Assembly: GCA_001917175.1 (NCBI GenBank)
Contig: MNTV01000040.1
Coordinates: forward strand, 1 to 57,987
Direction of reading: 5' to 3'
Source: Azospirillum sp. 51_20
GTDB lineage: Bacteria; Pseudomonadota; Alphaproteobacteria; RF32; CAG-239
Length of the DNA: 57,987 nucleotides
Shown: one piece after another, positions 42,696 through 51,582 of the stretch
Position numbering within the stretch: the stretch's first letter is position 1
How the letters are laid out: each line of letters opens with the position of its first letter
Made by a program: the position numbers and the translations under genes
The notes under the pieces: model-generated
The model's database searches: none
Told to the model about the DNA's origin: nothing
Seen by the model: only the letters and a program-made list of their open reading frames with translations

Positions 42696-44285
42696 TCAGA
42701 TTGCGGCAGCAATCAGTTTTCGCGTATATGCCTGCTTCGGATGCTCAAAAATATCCTCGCGGCTTCCTGTTTCAACCGCTTTACCGTCTTTCATGACCAT
42801 AATTCGGTCCGACATTGCCCGTACGGCATTCATGTCATGCGAGATAAAAATATAACTCAAGTTTCTTTTTTGTTGAATTTCCAACAACAATTTTATAATT
42901 TGCGCTTGAATCGTTACGTCGAGCGCGGACGTCGGCTCGTCCAAAATCAGCAATTGCGGTTTCAGAATCAAAGCTCTGGCAATGGCAATTCTCTGCCTTT
43001 GTCCGCCGGAAAATTCATGCGGATATTTAGCCAGATCAGAGACTTGCAGTCCCGTTTCCGCCAAAACCTGCAGAACCCGTTCCCGCCGCTCTTCCCGGCT
43101 CAGATGCGGATAGTGTACAAGCAGCCCTTCGCTGACGATTTCCTCAATATTCATCCGCGGATTCAGGGAATTGTACGGATCCTGAAAGACTATTTGAATG
43201 TTTTTGCTCAAATTGCGCCGTTCTTTTGCCGTCAAAAATTGCAATTTTCTGTCGTTGAAACTGATATTGCCCTGAAAAGGCGTCAAGCCGACAATTGCCG
43301 ATCCCAGAGTGGTTTTACCCGAACCGGATTCGCCGACAACTCCCAGCGTCGTTCCCTGAGGCAGTTCAAAAGAAATGCCGTCGACCGCTCTCAGCTCCTC
43401 AACCGTTTTTCCCCACAGATTTTTCTTCAGCGGAAAAGTAACCCGGACGTTTTCCGCGCGGAGCAAAACTTTTCCCTCTTTGTTTTGCTTTTTCAGCAAC
43501 ATATGCGCATTAATCAAATCTTTTGTATAAGCATGGGAAGGATTTTCAAAAATCCGTTTGACCGTTCCCTCTTCTACCACCCGTCCGTCTTTCATCACCA
43601 GCACGCGATCGGCGATTTTTCTGATTACAGCCAGATCATGGCTGATAAACATAACGGACATATTCAGCTTTTTCTTCAGTTCATTCAATAGGTTGATGAT
43701 CTGTTCCTGAACAGTTACGTCAAGCGCGGTCGTCGGTTCGTCCGCAATCAGAATATCCGGCCGGTTGGCAATTGCCATGGCAATCATCACCCGCTGCCGC
43801 TGACCGCCCGAGAGTTCAAACGGATAGGACTTCATCCGTTTTTCCGCGTTTTGAATACCGGTTAATTTCAACAGCCGCAAAACTTCTTTTTCCGCCTCTT
43901 TTTCGTTAAAACCGCGATGCAAAATCAGACTTTCGGCAATCTGTTTTTCAATCGTGTGCAGCGGGTTGAGCGAGGACATCGGTTCCTGAAAAATATACGC
44001 GATGCGGTTTCCCCTGATTTTTCGGTAGTTTTCGTCATCCAGCCCGGCCAGTTCCCGCCCTTCGAACCTGATTGACGTTTGTTTTCCCAGTTTGGCTTTG
44101 GGGTATGGCAGCAGCCCCAGCACGGAAAGCGCGGTAACGGATTTTCCCGAGCCGGACTCGCCGACAATTCCCAGCACTTCTCCCGGCGCAAGGGAAAAAG
44201 ACACATCCTCTACCGCCTGATTACATCCGCCCTCGCCGGTGCTAAACGAGACTGATAGATTTTTGACTTCCAACATGGCTTTCAT
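42696..44285 (-). CDS. yejF: Microcin C / oligopeptide-type ABC transporter, double ATPase (YejF-like)
   Basis: 529 aa from the ATG at 44285, whose ATGA overlaps the yejE stop. It holds two complete ABC ATPase domains (about 1-255 and 275-525). Each has Walker A (GESGSGKS, GESGSGKT), signature (LSGGQRQR, FSGGQRQR) and Walker B (ILIADEPTT, LLILDEPTS) motifs. Each is followed by an oligopeptide-type C-terminal motif with SHAYT or KQAYT. Fused ATPases of this type power the YejABEF peptide importer. The permease YejE is adjacent, but no yejA or yejB gene is found in this window. Confidence 0.9.
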   Translation of the reverse strand: MKAMLEVKNLSVSFSTGEGGCNQAVEDVSFSLAPGEVLGIVGESGSGKSVTALSVLGLLPYPKAKLGKQTSIRFEGRELAGLDDENYRKIRGNRIAYIFQEPMSSLNPLHTIEKQIAESLILHRGFNEKEAEKEVLRLLKLTGIQNAEKRMKSYPFELSGGQRQRVMIAMAIANRPDILIADEPTTALDVTVQEQIINLLNELKKKLNMSVMFISHDLAVIRKIADRVLVMKDGRVVEEGTVKRIFENPSHAYTKDLINAHMLLKKQNKEGKVLLRAENVRVTFPLKKNLWGKTVEELRAVDGISFELPQGTTLGVVGESGSGKTTLGSAIVGLTPFQGNISFNDRKLQFLTAKERRNLSKNIQIVFQDPYNSLNPRMNIEEIVSEGLLVHYPHLSREERRERVLQVLAETGLQVSDLAKYPHEFSGGQRQRIAIARALILKPQLLILDEPTSALDVTIQAQIIKLLLEIQQKRNLSYIFISHDMNAVRAMSDRIMVMKDGKAVETGSREDIFEHPKQAYTRKLIAAAI

Positions 44286-45322
44286 CGGCGGTTTTTCCTT
44301 GTATCCAAAGCGTCCCGTACGCCTTCGCCGACAAAAATCAGCAGCGTCAGCAAAACGGACAGGACGACGAAGATGGAAATGCCGATCCACGGCGCCTGCA
44401 AATTATCCTTGCCCTGTCGCACCAGATCCCCCAGCGACGGATATTCGTGCGACAATCCAAGCCCGAGAAAATCAAGCGCCGTCAGCGCGACCACGGCTTC
44501 CGATAAAATGAACGGAATGAAGGTAACGGCGGAAACCAGAGCGTTGGGCAGAATATGCCGGTATATGATTCGCAGATTGCCGACCCCGAGCACCCTCGCC
44601 GCCTTGACGAATTCAAAATTCCTGGTGCGCATGAACTCCGCCCGCACCATTCCCGTCAGCGAAGTCCAGGAAAAGAAGAGCAGAATTGCCAGCAGCGTCC
44701 AGAAAGACGGCAGGAAAATACTCGAAACGATAATCAGGATAAAAAGCTGCGGCAAAGATTCCCAAATTTCGATAAACCGCTGCATCAAAATATCCAGCCG
44801 GCCGCCGAAATAGCCTTGCACCGCACCGGCGGCAACACCGATCAGCGAGGAAAAAAACGTAAGCAGAAAAGCAAACGCCATGGACAGTCGCAGTCCGTAC
44901 AAAATGCGCGCCAGAATATCCCGGCCCTCATCATCGGTACCGAGCCAGTGCCGCCGCGACGGCGCGGACGGCGTCGGCTCGTTCATTTCCATGTCAACCG
45001 TATTGAAAGAAAAAGGTATCGGCGGCATCAGCATCCAGCCGTTGTCTTCGATATTTTTGCGCAGATAGGGATCGCCGTAGTCCGCCGGCGTCGGAAAATC
45101 TCCGCCGAAATCCAGGTCGGTATAGGTTTTAAACAACGGAAAGTAAAATTCACCCCGGTATTTTGCCAAAAGCGGTTTGTCGTTGGCCAAAACGTCGGCA
45201 AGCAGACTGAGCGTAAGCATTATCAAAAGCAGGACAAGCGAAACTTTGGCGCGCCGGTTGCGGCAAAACGCCCGCCATTTGGAAATCGGCGCCGCCGCCG
45301 TGTCCGGACTATTCTGCGGCAA
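44282..45322 (-). CDS. yejE: ABC transporter permease (YejE-like, OppC family)
   Basis: 346 aa. It starts with the short OppC_N segment (FCRNRRAKVSLVLLLIMLTLS) and one TM helix. A periplasmic domain typical of YejE follows (DLDFGGDFPTPADYGDPYLR, then HWLGTDDEGRDILARILYG). Five more helices follow, with the EAA loop (KAARVLGVGNLRIIYRHILPNA) that contacts the ATPase. It overlaps yejF by four bases and the upstream membrane-protein gene by 14 bp. YejE normally pairs with YejB, which would have to be encoded elsewhere. Confidence 0.92.
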   Translation of the reverse strand: MPQNSPDTAAAPISKWRAFCRNRRAKVSLVLLLIMLTLSLLADVLANDKPLLAKYRGEFYFPLFKTYTDLDFGGDFPTPADYGDPYLRKNIEDNGWMLMPPIPFSFNTVDMEMNEPTPSAPSRRHWLGTDDEGRDILARILYGLRLSMAFAFLLTFFSSLIGVAAGAVQGYFGGRLDILMQRFIEIWESLPQLFILIIVSSIFLPSFWTLLAILLFFSWTSLTGMVRAEFMRTRNFEFVKAARVLGVGNLRIIYRHILPNALVSAVTFIPFILSEAVVALTALDFLGLGLSHEYPSLGDLVRQGKDNLQAPWIGISIFVVLSVLLTLLIFVGEGVRDALDTRKNRR

Positions 45323-47369
45323 CGGGTTCCTCGCTTGCTTTTGCCAGCGATTCCACTTTTGCCTCTTCGCCGACTTTCACTTCTTTATCCGTCACTTTTT
45401 GTTCGGAAATCGCCTTTTCTTCAAGCGGCGGCAATGCCGACGGTGCGGCTGCGGCCGGCGCTTCCGAAGCTTTAAGCGGCTGCGTCGAAACCGTCAGCGG
45501 GGAAACGAGCGGCGCCTGATAGTTGACTTTGTTCCACTCTTTGTCCCAGCGGTTAAACTCTTGCAAAGACTTCTGCGCGATATCGTTGGTGAAACGAACG
45601 GCGTCAACCGACTCTTTAACCGCCTTTTTGGTGCTCTTGGACAGTTTCGTTCGTCCGAACTCCGTGCATTTCGGCCCCCCGTTGAACAGGTTGTTCAAAA
45701 TTTCTTCCGTCGGACAAATCGACTTGTTGATGACAAACTGTCTGCTGCCCGCTGCCCGTACCGCCAAGGCAACCATCTGCGCATTGCGGAAACGGTCGGA
45801 AAGATCCTGATTGTCGGTGCCGACCAGATCGTCTACCCCGGACAATCCTTCGATGACGACCGTCGTTTTGTCGCCGCCGGGCAGCTTGCGGATGGCCTGC
45901 ATCATCTTCTCCAGCTGTCCGAACAGGCACATGGTCTGCTTCAGGTAAGCGTTGCGTTTTTCAAGGAAGGCTTTGTTGTCCGCCCACGGCTGGTTACGTT
46001 TGGGCAGCCATTCTTCCGTCGGTTTCAAACGGCACATGTCATCATAGACGAACATGTCCGCCGGCAGGTCAAGATATACGAAATACGCGTTGGCGCCTTT
46101 GTCCGCCGCCATGTCGTTAAGCATCAGCTCCAAATTCTTAAAGGAATTGAGAACGTAAAGGTTTTTGTAGCTGGTGCCGATTACCGGAGTTTTGGCCGGA
46201 TTGTACAACGGTTTCAGATAGCCGTATATCGTTTTCATAAAGCCTTCGCCGTTGAACCAGCCGGTGCTTTCCAGCCACTGGGCAAACAACACCTGCATTT
46301 TTTCCGCCGTCGTCAGTTTGAGCGGATCAATGTTTGACGGAAAATTTATTTTGCTGACGCAGCGGTCGACGGCATCGGCATTGTCTTTCTTGCACAAGTT
46401 GATCCCGTGCGACTGATAAGCGCTGATTTTGAAGCCCTTTTCCTTTAATTTGTCATAAACCGCATTGTCTTTCAGGTAAGCCTCAAAATCTTCCCGGTTT
46501 TTAAATTGCCAGTACCCTTCCCTCAAAACCTGATTTTGTAAAAATGAGATTTCCTCTCCCGCCGCATAGTTGAGGCTGCGGGCAGCGTTGATGAACTGGT
46601 TGCCGTTGGTGACATAGGCGTTGGGATACAGACGGAAGCCGTTTTTGGCATAAAAACCGAGCATGATCTGCATCAGCCGTTTCTTATACGGTTCGGCCGC
46701 TTCCGTATTGCTCAGACTGTTGATGTAACTGTAGGAAGGCGCGTTGGCGATCATAACCGTTACCGTCTTTTGCCCCGGCTCCGCATCTGCCGCAAGAACC
46801 GGCTTCATCTCCGGATCGGTGACAAACTCGCTTCTTTCGACGTTCTGGTTAACCAGGACGGCGCCGAAGCAGAAAACCGCGGTCATAACCAAAAGTGCCT
46901 TGTATCTTTTCGGCGTCAGCGCCAGAACGGCAAAGACCGCCACGCCAACGGCAACCGCACCGAAAGTTCCCGAACTGCCGACGGTGCCGTCGGTATTGAA
47001 ATTGGCAAACTGGTTGACCATGGCATAAGTGCAAAACCCGGTTGCAAGACCGGTCAGCAGATATAAAATGATGCTGAGAAACGACAAACAGAAATAAACC
47101 GCAAGCACGGCCGCGGCAATGCCGATCAAAAGATAGAGGACTTCCGGCCGCAAACTGCTGCCGCTGAAGACGTTAATCGGTCCCGAAGAGGCAAAAAGAA
47201 CAAAATCCATCCCCAAAAAGGAAACGGTGATCAGACAGCAGGCAAAAAGGTTGAACAAATAGTTCAAAAAACTGCTGTTGACGCGTTTTTTCTTTTTTTT
47301 CCGCACCTTAAGGCGTGCATCCTGCGCCGGCGCTTCTTCGGTTCTTCTATCCATTATAACATCATCCAT
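45309..47369 (-). CDS. Large membrane protein with an extracytoplasmic domain, possibly alkaline-phosphatase/sulfatase-like
   Basis: 686 aa from the ATG at 47369; the frame is open for 20 more codons upstream, without a better start. A basic cytoplasmic head (LKVRKKKKKRVN) is followed by about five TM helices (about 35-180) and a large periplasmic domain (about 200-630). The tail is Ala/Pro/Glu-rich. The layout resembles inner-membrane phosphoethanolamine transferases and LTA-synthase-like enzymes, and VTNGNQFINAARSLN might correspond to their nucleophile loop. The metal ligands are not clear, so this is a weak suggestion. It overlaps yejE by 14 bp and is the first gene of the operon. Confidence 0.6.
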   Translation of the reverse strand: MDDVIMDRRTEEAPAQDARLKVRKKKKKRVNSSFLNYLFNLFACCLITVSFLGMDFVLFASSGPINVFSGSSLRPEVLYLLIGIAAAVLAVYFCLSFLSIILYLLTGLATGFCTYAMVNQFANFNTDGTVGSSGTFGAVAVGVAVFAVLALTPKRYKALLVMTAVFCFGAVLVNQNVERSEFVTDPEMKPVLAADAEPGQKTVTVMIANAPSYSYINSLSNTEAAEPYKKRLMQIMLGFYAKNGFRLYPNAYVTNGNQFINAARSLNYAAGEEISFLQNQVLREGYWQFKNREDFEAYLKDNAVYDKLKEKGFKISAYQSHGINLCKKDNADAVDRCVSKINFPSNIDPLKLTTAEKMQVLFAQWLESTGWFNGEGFMKTIYGYLKPLYNPAKTPVIGTSYKNLYVLNSFKNLELMLNDMAADKGANAYFVYLDLPADMFVYDDMCRLKPTEEWLPKRNQPWADNKAFLEKRNAYLKQTMCLFGQLEKMMQAIRKLPGGDKTTVVIEGLSGVDDLVGTDNQDLSDRFRNAQMVALAVRAAGSRQFVINKSICPTEEILNNLFNGGPKCTEFGRTKLSKSTKKAVKESVDAVRFTNDIAQKSLQEFNRWDKEWNKVNYQAPLVSPLTVSTQPLKASEAPAAAAPSALPPLEEKAISEQKVTDKEVKVGEEAKVESLAKASEEPVAAE

Positions 47370-47439
47370 CGGTCGGTTCCTTGTATAACATTTAGTGAAT
47401 ATGGAAGTATATAAGCATACTCGAAACAATATTTAAAGC

Positions 47440-47475
47440 AAAAAACCCCAAGATTGCACAATCCCGGGGCTTTTC
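47440..47475 (-). terminator. Terminator after rpsD
   Basis: On the minus strand the imperfect stem CCCCGGGATT with AATCTTGGGG ends in a T-run, 22 bp after the rpsD stop. Confidence 0.65.
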
Positions 47476-47496
47476 GACATATCTTCGGATATCGGA

Positions 47497-48108
47497 TTAT
47501 CTGGAGTAGAATTCGATAACCAGGTTCGGTTCCATAACCGACGCGTACGGAACGTCGTCAAACTTCGGAACGAAAGCGTACTTAACGCTGAATTTGGAAT
47601 CCGCTTCCAGATAGGAAGGAACTTCATGCAGGTTGGATTCCAGCGCGGCAACGACCATCGGCATTTCGCGGGATTTTTCCTTGATCGAAATAACGTCGCC
47701 GGCCTTGACCATGTAAGAAGGAATGTTTACTCTTTTGCCGTTGACCAGAATGTGTCCGTGGTTGACGAACTGACGGGCGGCAAAGATGGTCGGCACGAAC
47801 TTGGCTTTGTAAACCAGGTTGTCCAGACGGGATTCCAAAATGCCGATCAGGTGTTCGGCCGTATCGCCGCGTCTTCTGATCGCTTCGGCATAATATTTGC
47901 GCAACTGTTTTTCGGAAACGTTGCCGTAATAGGTTTTCAGTCTTTGTTTGGCCTGCAGCTGTTCGCCGTAGTCGGTCAGTTTTTTCTTACGCGCACCGTG
48001 CTGACCCGGACCGTATTCGCGTTTAAGAAACGGGCTCTTCGGATCGCCCCACAGGTTGGCGTGCAGGCTGCGGTTTGTTTTTTTCTTTGCTCTTACAATA
48101 CTTTTCAT
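47497..48108 (-). CDS. rpsD: Small-subunit ribosomal protein S4
   Basis: 203 aa. S4 is a primary 16S rRNA binder that starts 30S body assembly, and in several bacteria it represses its own mRNA. The N-terminal part lacks the zinc-binding cysteines found in some S4 proteins. The KREYGPGQHGARKKKLTDYG box at about 29-48 and the S4 RNA-binding domain (ESRLDNLVYKAKFVPTIFAARQFVNHGHILVNG at about 92-124) are standard. It is monocistronic, outside an alpha operon, as is usual for Alphaproteobacteria. A structured leader precedes it. Confidence 0.96.
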   Translation of the reverse strand: MKSIVRAKKKTNRSLHANLWGDPKSPFLKREYGPGQHGARKKKLTDYGEQLQAKQRLKTYYGNVSEKQLRKYYAEAIRRRGDTAEHLIGILESRLDNLVYKAKFVPTIFAARQFVNHGHILVNGKRVNIPSYMVKAGDVISIKEKSREMPMVVAALESNLHEVPSYLEADSKFSVKYAFVPKFDDVPYASVMEPNLVIEFYSR

Positions 48109-48215
48109 TAAAGTTTATCCTTAAAATTTATTGCGTTATTGTCCCGGTAGTCCTGAAAAGCTTTCAGGCGGGGCCGGAAGATCCGCCCTCTTTTCCGGAA
48201 GTGAGAGCAATTTAA
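48109..48215 (-). promoter_or_regulatory. Structured 5' leader of rpsD, possible S4 autoregulatory site
   Basis: On the rpsD transcript a hairpin CCTGAAAGC/TTTTCAGG (48152-48168) and a second one GGCGG/CCGCC (48167-48187) could form, overlapping each other by two bases. Competing pairings with CCGG repeats are possible. S4 mRNA leaders are known autoregulatory targets in other bacteria; the present link is inference. Confidence 0.3.
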
Positions 48216-48315
48216 TATAAATAAAAAGAAAAATCAAGCATTATCTTACATAAAAGCAATTGCTCCGTTTTCCGTATATTGTCTGTTCCGCCCCCTCTTT
48301 GCCGCGCAAAGATAT

Positions 48316-48360
48316 GAGCGGGTCTGCATCTGCCCGCTTACGCAGACGTTCAAAACATAA
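48316..48360 (-). repeat. Interspersed intergenic repeat, truncated copy
   Basis: In minus orientation it reads GAACGTCTGCGTAAGCGGGC followed by AGATGCAGACCC. It matches only the first third of the copies near 40.4 kb. Confidence 0.6.
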
Positions 48361-48385
48361 AAAAACTCCGGAAATTTCCGGAGCT
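48358..48385 (-). terminator. Terminator of the 187-aa gene
   Basis: CTCCGGAAATTTCCGGAG is a perfect 18-nt palindrome, followed by a T-run on the minus strand. Confidence 0.85.
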
Positions 48386-48411
48386 TTCGTCATTTTCCGC
48401 CCATGGCGGAA

Positions 48412-48975
48412 TCAGTAGCGTTTTTCGCCGACCAAGACCGGCTGCCGGCGGATTTCTTCAGGCAGCACGCCGGTGAAAAAGTGCGTGACCAGCACATGGC
48501 GTTTCAATGCCGGATCGGCCAGCGACAGATCCAGTGCCGGCAGGACGACTTCAAAAGCAACCACCTCTTCCGAATGCCCGCATACCTCTTCGGGCAGCTG
48601 GCACAAAACCTCCTTGACCGTCGGTTTGACAATCGTCGGACAGAAATAGTCATGATAGGTGTCAGCCGAGCAAAGGTAACGCAGCCCCTCCACCTTCAGA
48701 ACTTTTTGCGGACCGAAATAAAAACTGCGGCTGTCGATCGGCAGAGGCTCGATAAAAAACAGCCCTTCCGTTTCCGGCTCGCCGCGGAAAAACGCGTTGA
48801 AATGCGTTCCGTCAAAGCGGCAGACGGGTTTGATACGCCTGGCAAGAGCCAGCAACTCTTCAAGGGAAATTTCGTTTTCCCGGCGGTTCAGCCGTTCTTT
48901 CAGTGCGGCCTTTTCTTCCGCCCGTTGACGATTCAGGGTGTAAACCCGCGTCGTTTCACTGATTTTCTTTTCCAT
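48412..48975 (-). CDS. Soluble protein of unknown function (187 aa)
   Basis: 187 aa. A charged helical N-terminus (about 1-45, RAEEKAALKERLNRREN) is followed by a mixed region with strands. It includes VCRFDGTHFNAFFRG, LPIDSRSFYFGPQKVL and YHDYFCPTIVKPTVKEV. No signal peptide, no TM, no motif I can name. The gene is a single unit with its own terminator, between rpsD and the DUF502 gene. Confidence 0.6.
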   Translation of the reverse strand: MEKKISETTRVYTLNRQRAEEKAALKERLNRRENEISLEELLALARRIKPVCRFDGTHFNAFFRGEPETEGLFFIEPLPIDSRSFYFGPQKVLKVEGLRYLCSADTYHDYFCPTIVKPTVKEVLCQLPEEVCGHSEEVVAFEVVLPALDLSLADPALKRHVLVTHFFTGVLPEEIRRQPVLVGEKRY

Positions 48976-49059
48976 ATTTCAAGATATTTAAAAGATAAAA
49001 CAATAATGATTAATAATTTTAAAAACTTATTTTCAAGTGTACGGAAACGGTGCGCAAAG

Positions 49060-49785
49060 TCAACGTTTTTTTATTTTCTTTGCTTCCTCCGGCGTTACGA
49101 TGCCGCCGGAAATGACAAATTTCAGGCCTTCTTCAACCGTCATTTCCAAAAACACCAAATCTTCCCGGGGGACAAAAATCAGAAAGCCGGAAGTCGGGTT
49201 GGGAGTGGTGGGGATAAAGACGTTAACCATCTCCCGGTCGAGAATGCGCCTGACTTCGCCGCCGGTATCGGTGCTGACAAATCCCAAAATCCAGATGCCT
49301 TTGCGCGGATATTCGAGCAGAGCCACCCGGCTGAACGCCTGGCTTTTGTTGGAAAGAAACGTTTCAAACACCTGTTTCAGCAAAGAGTAGACGCTGGAAA
49401 TGACCGGCATCTTTTTGACCATCCAGTCGCCGAGGCGGACAAAAAAGCTGCCGACAAACCCGGCGGCAAACATACCGATCAGAATCATCGAAACGATGAG
49501 GACGATCACGCCGAGCCCGGGAATGGTAAACGGCAGGTCGTCATAATAGCTTTTCAGCTGCGGCGGCAGCAGACGGCCGACACCGGCGTCAATCCACAAA
49601 ATGATCTTATAAGCCATGTAAAAGGTGATCGAAACCGGGGCGGTTACCAGAATGCCGGTAAAAAAATAGGCTCTCAGCTTGGCGCCGAGCTTCATGAATA
49701 CGTGCTGTTCTTTTGCGCGGAGCTGTTGAATGTTTGCCGCCCTCGCCTTCAGTTCGCTTTTTTTCCGTTTGCGTTTTCTTGACAT
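49060..49785 (-). CDS. DUF502-family membrane protein
   Basis: 241 aa. A very basic N-terminus (SRKRKRKKSELK) is followed by two TM helices at about 40-62 and 92-118, with the family-typical FFTGILVTAPVSITFYMAY and IPGLGVIVLIVSMILIGMFA. A C-terminal domain then has VISSVYSLLKQVFETF, PRKGIWILGFVS and FIPTTPNPTSGFLIFVP, the DUF502 hallmark. It starts 7 bp after the recJ stop, so the two share a transcript. DUF502 proteins are widespread and uncharacterised. Confidence 0.88.
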   Translation of the reverse strand: MSRKRKRKKSELKARAANIQQLRAKEQHVFMKLGAKLRAYFFTGILVTAPVSITFYMAYKIILWIDAGVGRLLPPQLKSYYDDLPFTIPGLGVIVLIVSMILIGMFAAGFVGSFFVRLGDWMVKKMPVISSVYSLLKQVFETFLSNKSQAFSRVALLEYPRKGIWILGFVSTDTGGEVRRILDREMVNVFIPTTPNPTSGFLIFVPREDLVFLEMTVEEGLKFVISGGIVTPEEAKKIKKR

Positions 49786-49792
49786 CCGTCGT

Positions 49793-51559
49793 TTATCCTC
49801 TCATTGCGTCTTCAATAACAAACTGCACCTGCGTACGCCCCATCCAGGTGTCTTTTCTTAGTGTTCCCGCCAGGTTAAACGGTTCACCGCGGTGGTTGAG
49901 CAGCGCTTTGCCGACTTCGGAATCCGCCGCGCGGAAAGCCATCGCTTTAAGACTGCCGCCGGCAAACGAGCCGAGAACGCAGCGCACGTGACCGCTGCCG
50001 ACGATGTCCGAACGGATTATCCTCACCCCGCCGAGCATCAGCCGGGGTTCGGGATTGCCGGCGCCGAAAGGTTCCAGCAGCGAGAGTTTGTCGGCAAATT
50101 CCGGCGTGGCCGCGCTCAAACCGATAACGCCGTCAATTTCAAGCGTCGGCACGATTTTTTCCTTACCCAGCGCCCGTTCGGCATATTCGCCGGCAAAACG
50201 GCGGAAGGCTTCCAGATTTTTTTCTTCCAAAGAAAAGCCGGCCGCCATGTTGTGTCCGCCGCCTTTGGTCAGCAGTCCCTTTTCCTTGGCCGCCATCACC
50301 AGCGCGCCGATGTTAAGCCCCGGCACCGATCTGGCCGACCCTTTCACTTCGTCGTTTTCAACCGACATGACAAACGCCGGCAGCCCGTAACGTTCCTTCA
50401 GTTTTCCGGCTACGATGCCGATCACGCCCTGATGCCAGTCGTGCCCGTAAACGAAAGCGATCGGATACGGCTGCGGCGTCCCTTCCAGAATTTCGATCGC
50501 CTGCAACAGGACATAAGCTTCTATTTCCTTTCTCAGGGCATTGAATCCGTCCAGCCTGTCGGCCAGCATTGCCGCCTGAAAATCGTCGGTTGCGCAAAGC
50601 AGCCGGCTGCCGGTGGAAGCTTCGCCGACGCGGCCGCCGGCGTTGATCCGCGGCCCCAGCACGAACCCCAGATGGTAGCTGGTGGGCGCCTCCGAAAGCG
50701 AAGCCTTGTCGGCCAGGGCCTTCAGTCCGCAGTTCTGCCGCAGGGACATGACTTTCAGCCCCTGCCGGACGAAGGCGCGGTTAAGCCCGAGCAGCGGCAC
50801 CACATCGCAAACCGTGCCCAACGCCACCAGGTCCAGCCATTTCATCAGGTCCGGCGCCGGACGGTTTTGATAAAAGCCGCGCTTTCGCAATTCGCGGTTA
50901 ACCGCCACCACCGTCAAAAAGACCACGCCGACCGCTGCCAGATATTTCAGGCAGGGATACTCGTCGCTCTCGTCCAGCCGCTTCGGATTGACCACCGCGC
51001 AAATGTCAGGCAGCCGGGTTTCGGCTTCGTGATGGTCAAGCACGATCACGTCCATGCCTTTGTTTTTGGCGTATTCCAAAACTTCGAAAGCGGTTGTGCC
51101 GCAATCGGTGGTAATCAGCAGATTCGCTCCCAGAGCGGCAAATTCGTCAACCGCCGTTTTGCTCGGTCCGTAACCTTCCTCCCGCTCGGGAATGTGGACC
51201 GGCGCTTCACAGCCGACCGAATGCAGAAAAAGTTTTAACAGCGAAGATGAAGTGGCGCCGTCAACGTCATAGTCGCCGATAACGGCGACCCGTTCTCCCC
51301 TTTCGACCGCGCCGGCAATCCTTAAAGCCGCTTTTTCCATATCTTTCAGACAAAAAGGATCCGGCATCAGATTTTGCATTTTCGGATACAAAAAATCGTC
51401 AACTTCGCCGACGCAGATCCCGCGGGCGGCAACTATCGCCGCCACCGCCGCCGGCAGCCCGTAAAGCGCGGCAATCCGTTCCGCGGCATCCTCACGGTAA
51501 GACGCAAATTTCCAGATGTTACCGCCCAAAGACAGGCTGTGTTCAAAATCAATATCCAC
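49793..51559 (-). CDS. recJ: Single-strand-specific 5'-3' exonuclease RecJ
   Basis: 588 aa. RecJ degrades single-stranded DNA with a 5' end in recombination and mismatch repair. The DHH phosphoesterase motifs are all present: VIGDYDVDGATSSS (about 94-107), ITTDCGTTAFE, VLDHHEAETRLPD, and the DHHA1 signature GGGHNMAAGFS near 430. The OB-fold C-terminus is present. It lies between the OmpA-like lipoprotein gene (23 bp upstream) and the DUF502 gene. Confidence 0.95.
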   Translation of the reverse strand: MDIDFEHSLSLGGNIWKFASYREDAAERIAALYGLPAAVAAIVAARGICVGEVDDFLYPKMQNLMPDPFCLKDMEKAALRIAGAVERGERVAVIGDYDVDGATSSSLLKLFLHSVGCEAPVHIPEREEGYGPSKTAVDEFAALGANLLITTDCGTTAFEVLEYAKNKGMDVIVLDHHEAETRLPDICAVVNPKRLDESDEYPCLKYLAAVGVVFLTVVAVNRELRKRGFYQNRPAPDLMKWLDLVALGTVCDVVPLLGLNRAFVRQGLKVMSLRQNCGLKALADKASLSEAPTSYHLGFVLGPRINAGGRVGEASTGSRLLCATDDFQAAMLADRLDGFNALRKEIEAYVLLQAIEILEGTPQPYPIAFVYGHDWHQGVIGIVAGKLKERYGLPAFVMSVENDEVKGSARSVPGLNIGALVMAAKEKGLLTKGGGHNMAAGFSLEEKNLEAFRRFAGEYAERALGKEKIVPTLEIDGVIGLSAATPEFADKLSLLEPFGAGNPEPRLMLGGVRIIRSDIVGSGHVRCVLGSFAGGSLKAMAFRAADSEVGKALLNHRGEPFNLAGTLRKDTWMGRTQVQFVIEDAMRG

Positions 51560-51582
51560 CGCGTTCTTTTCTCCTGCGGCCG

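Larger units (their letters stand above)
48216..48411. other. Spacer between rpsD leader and the next gene
   Basis: AT-rich near 48210-48260 (probable rpsD promoter on the minus strand), then a truncated copy of the interspersed repeat and a terminator. No gene is seen. Confidence 0.5.
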
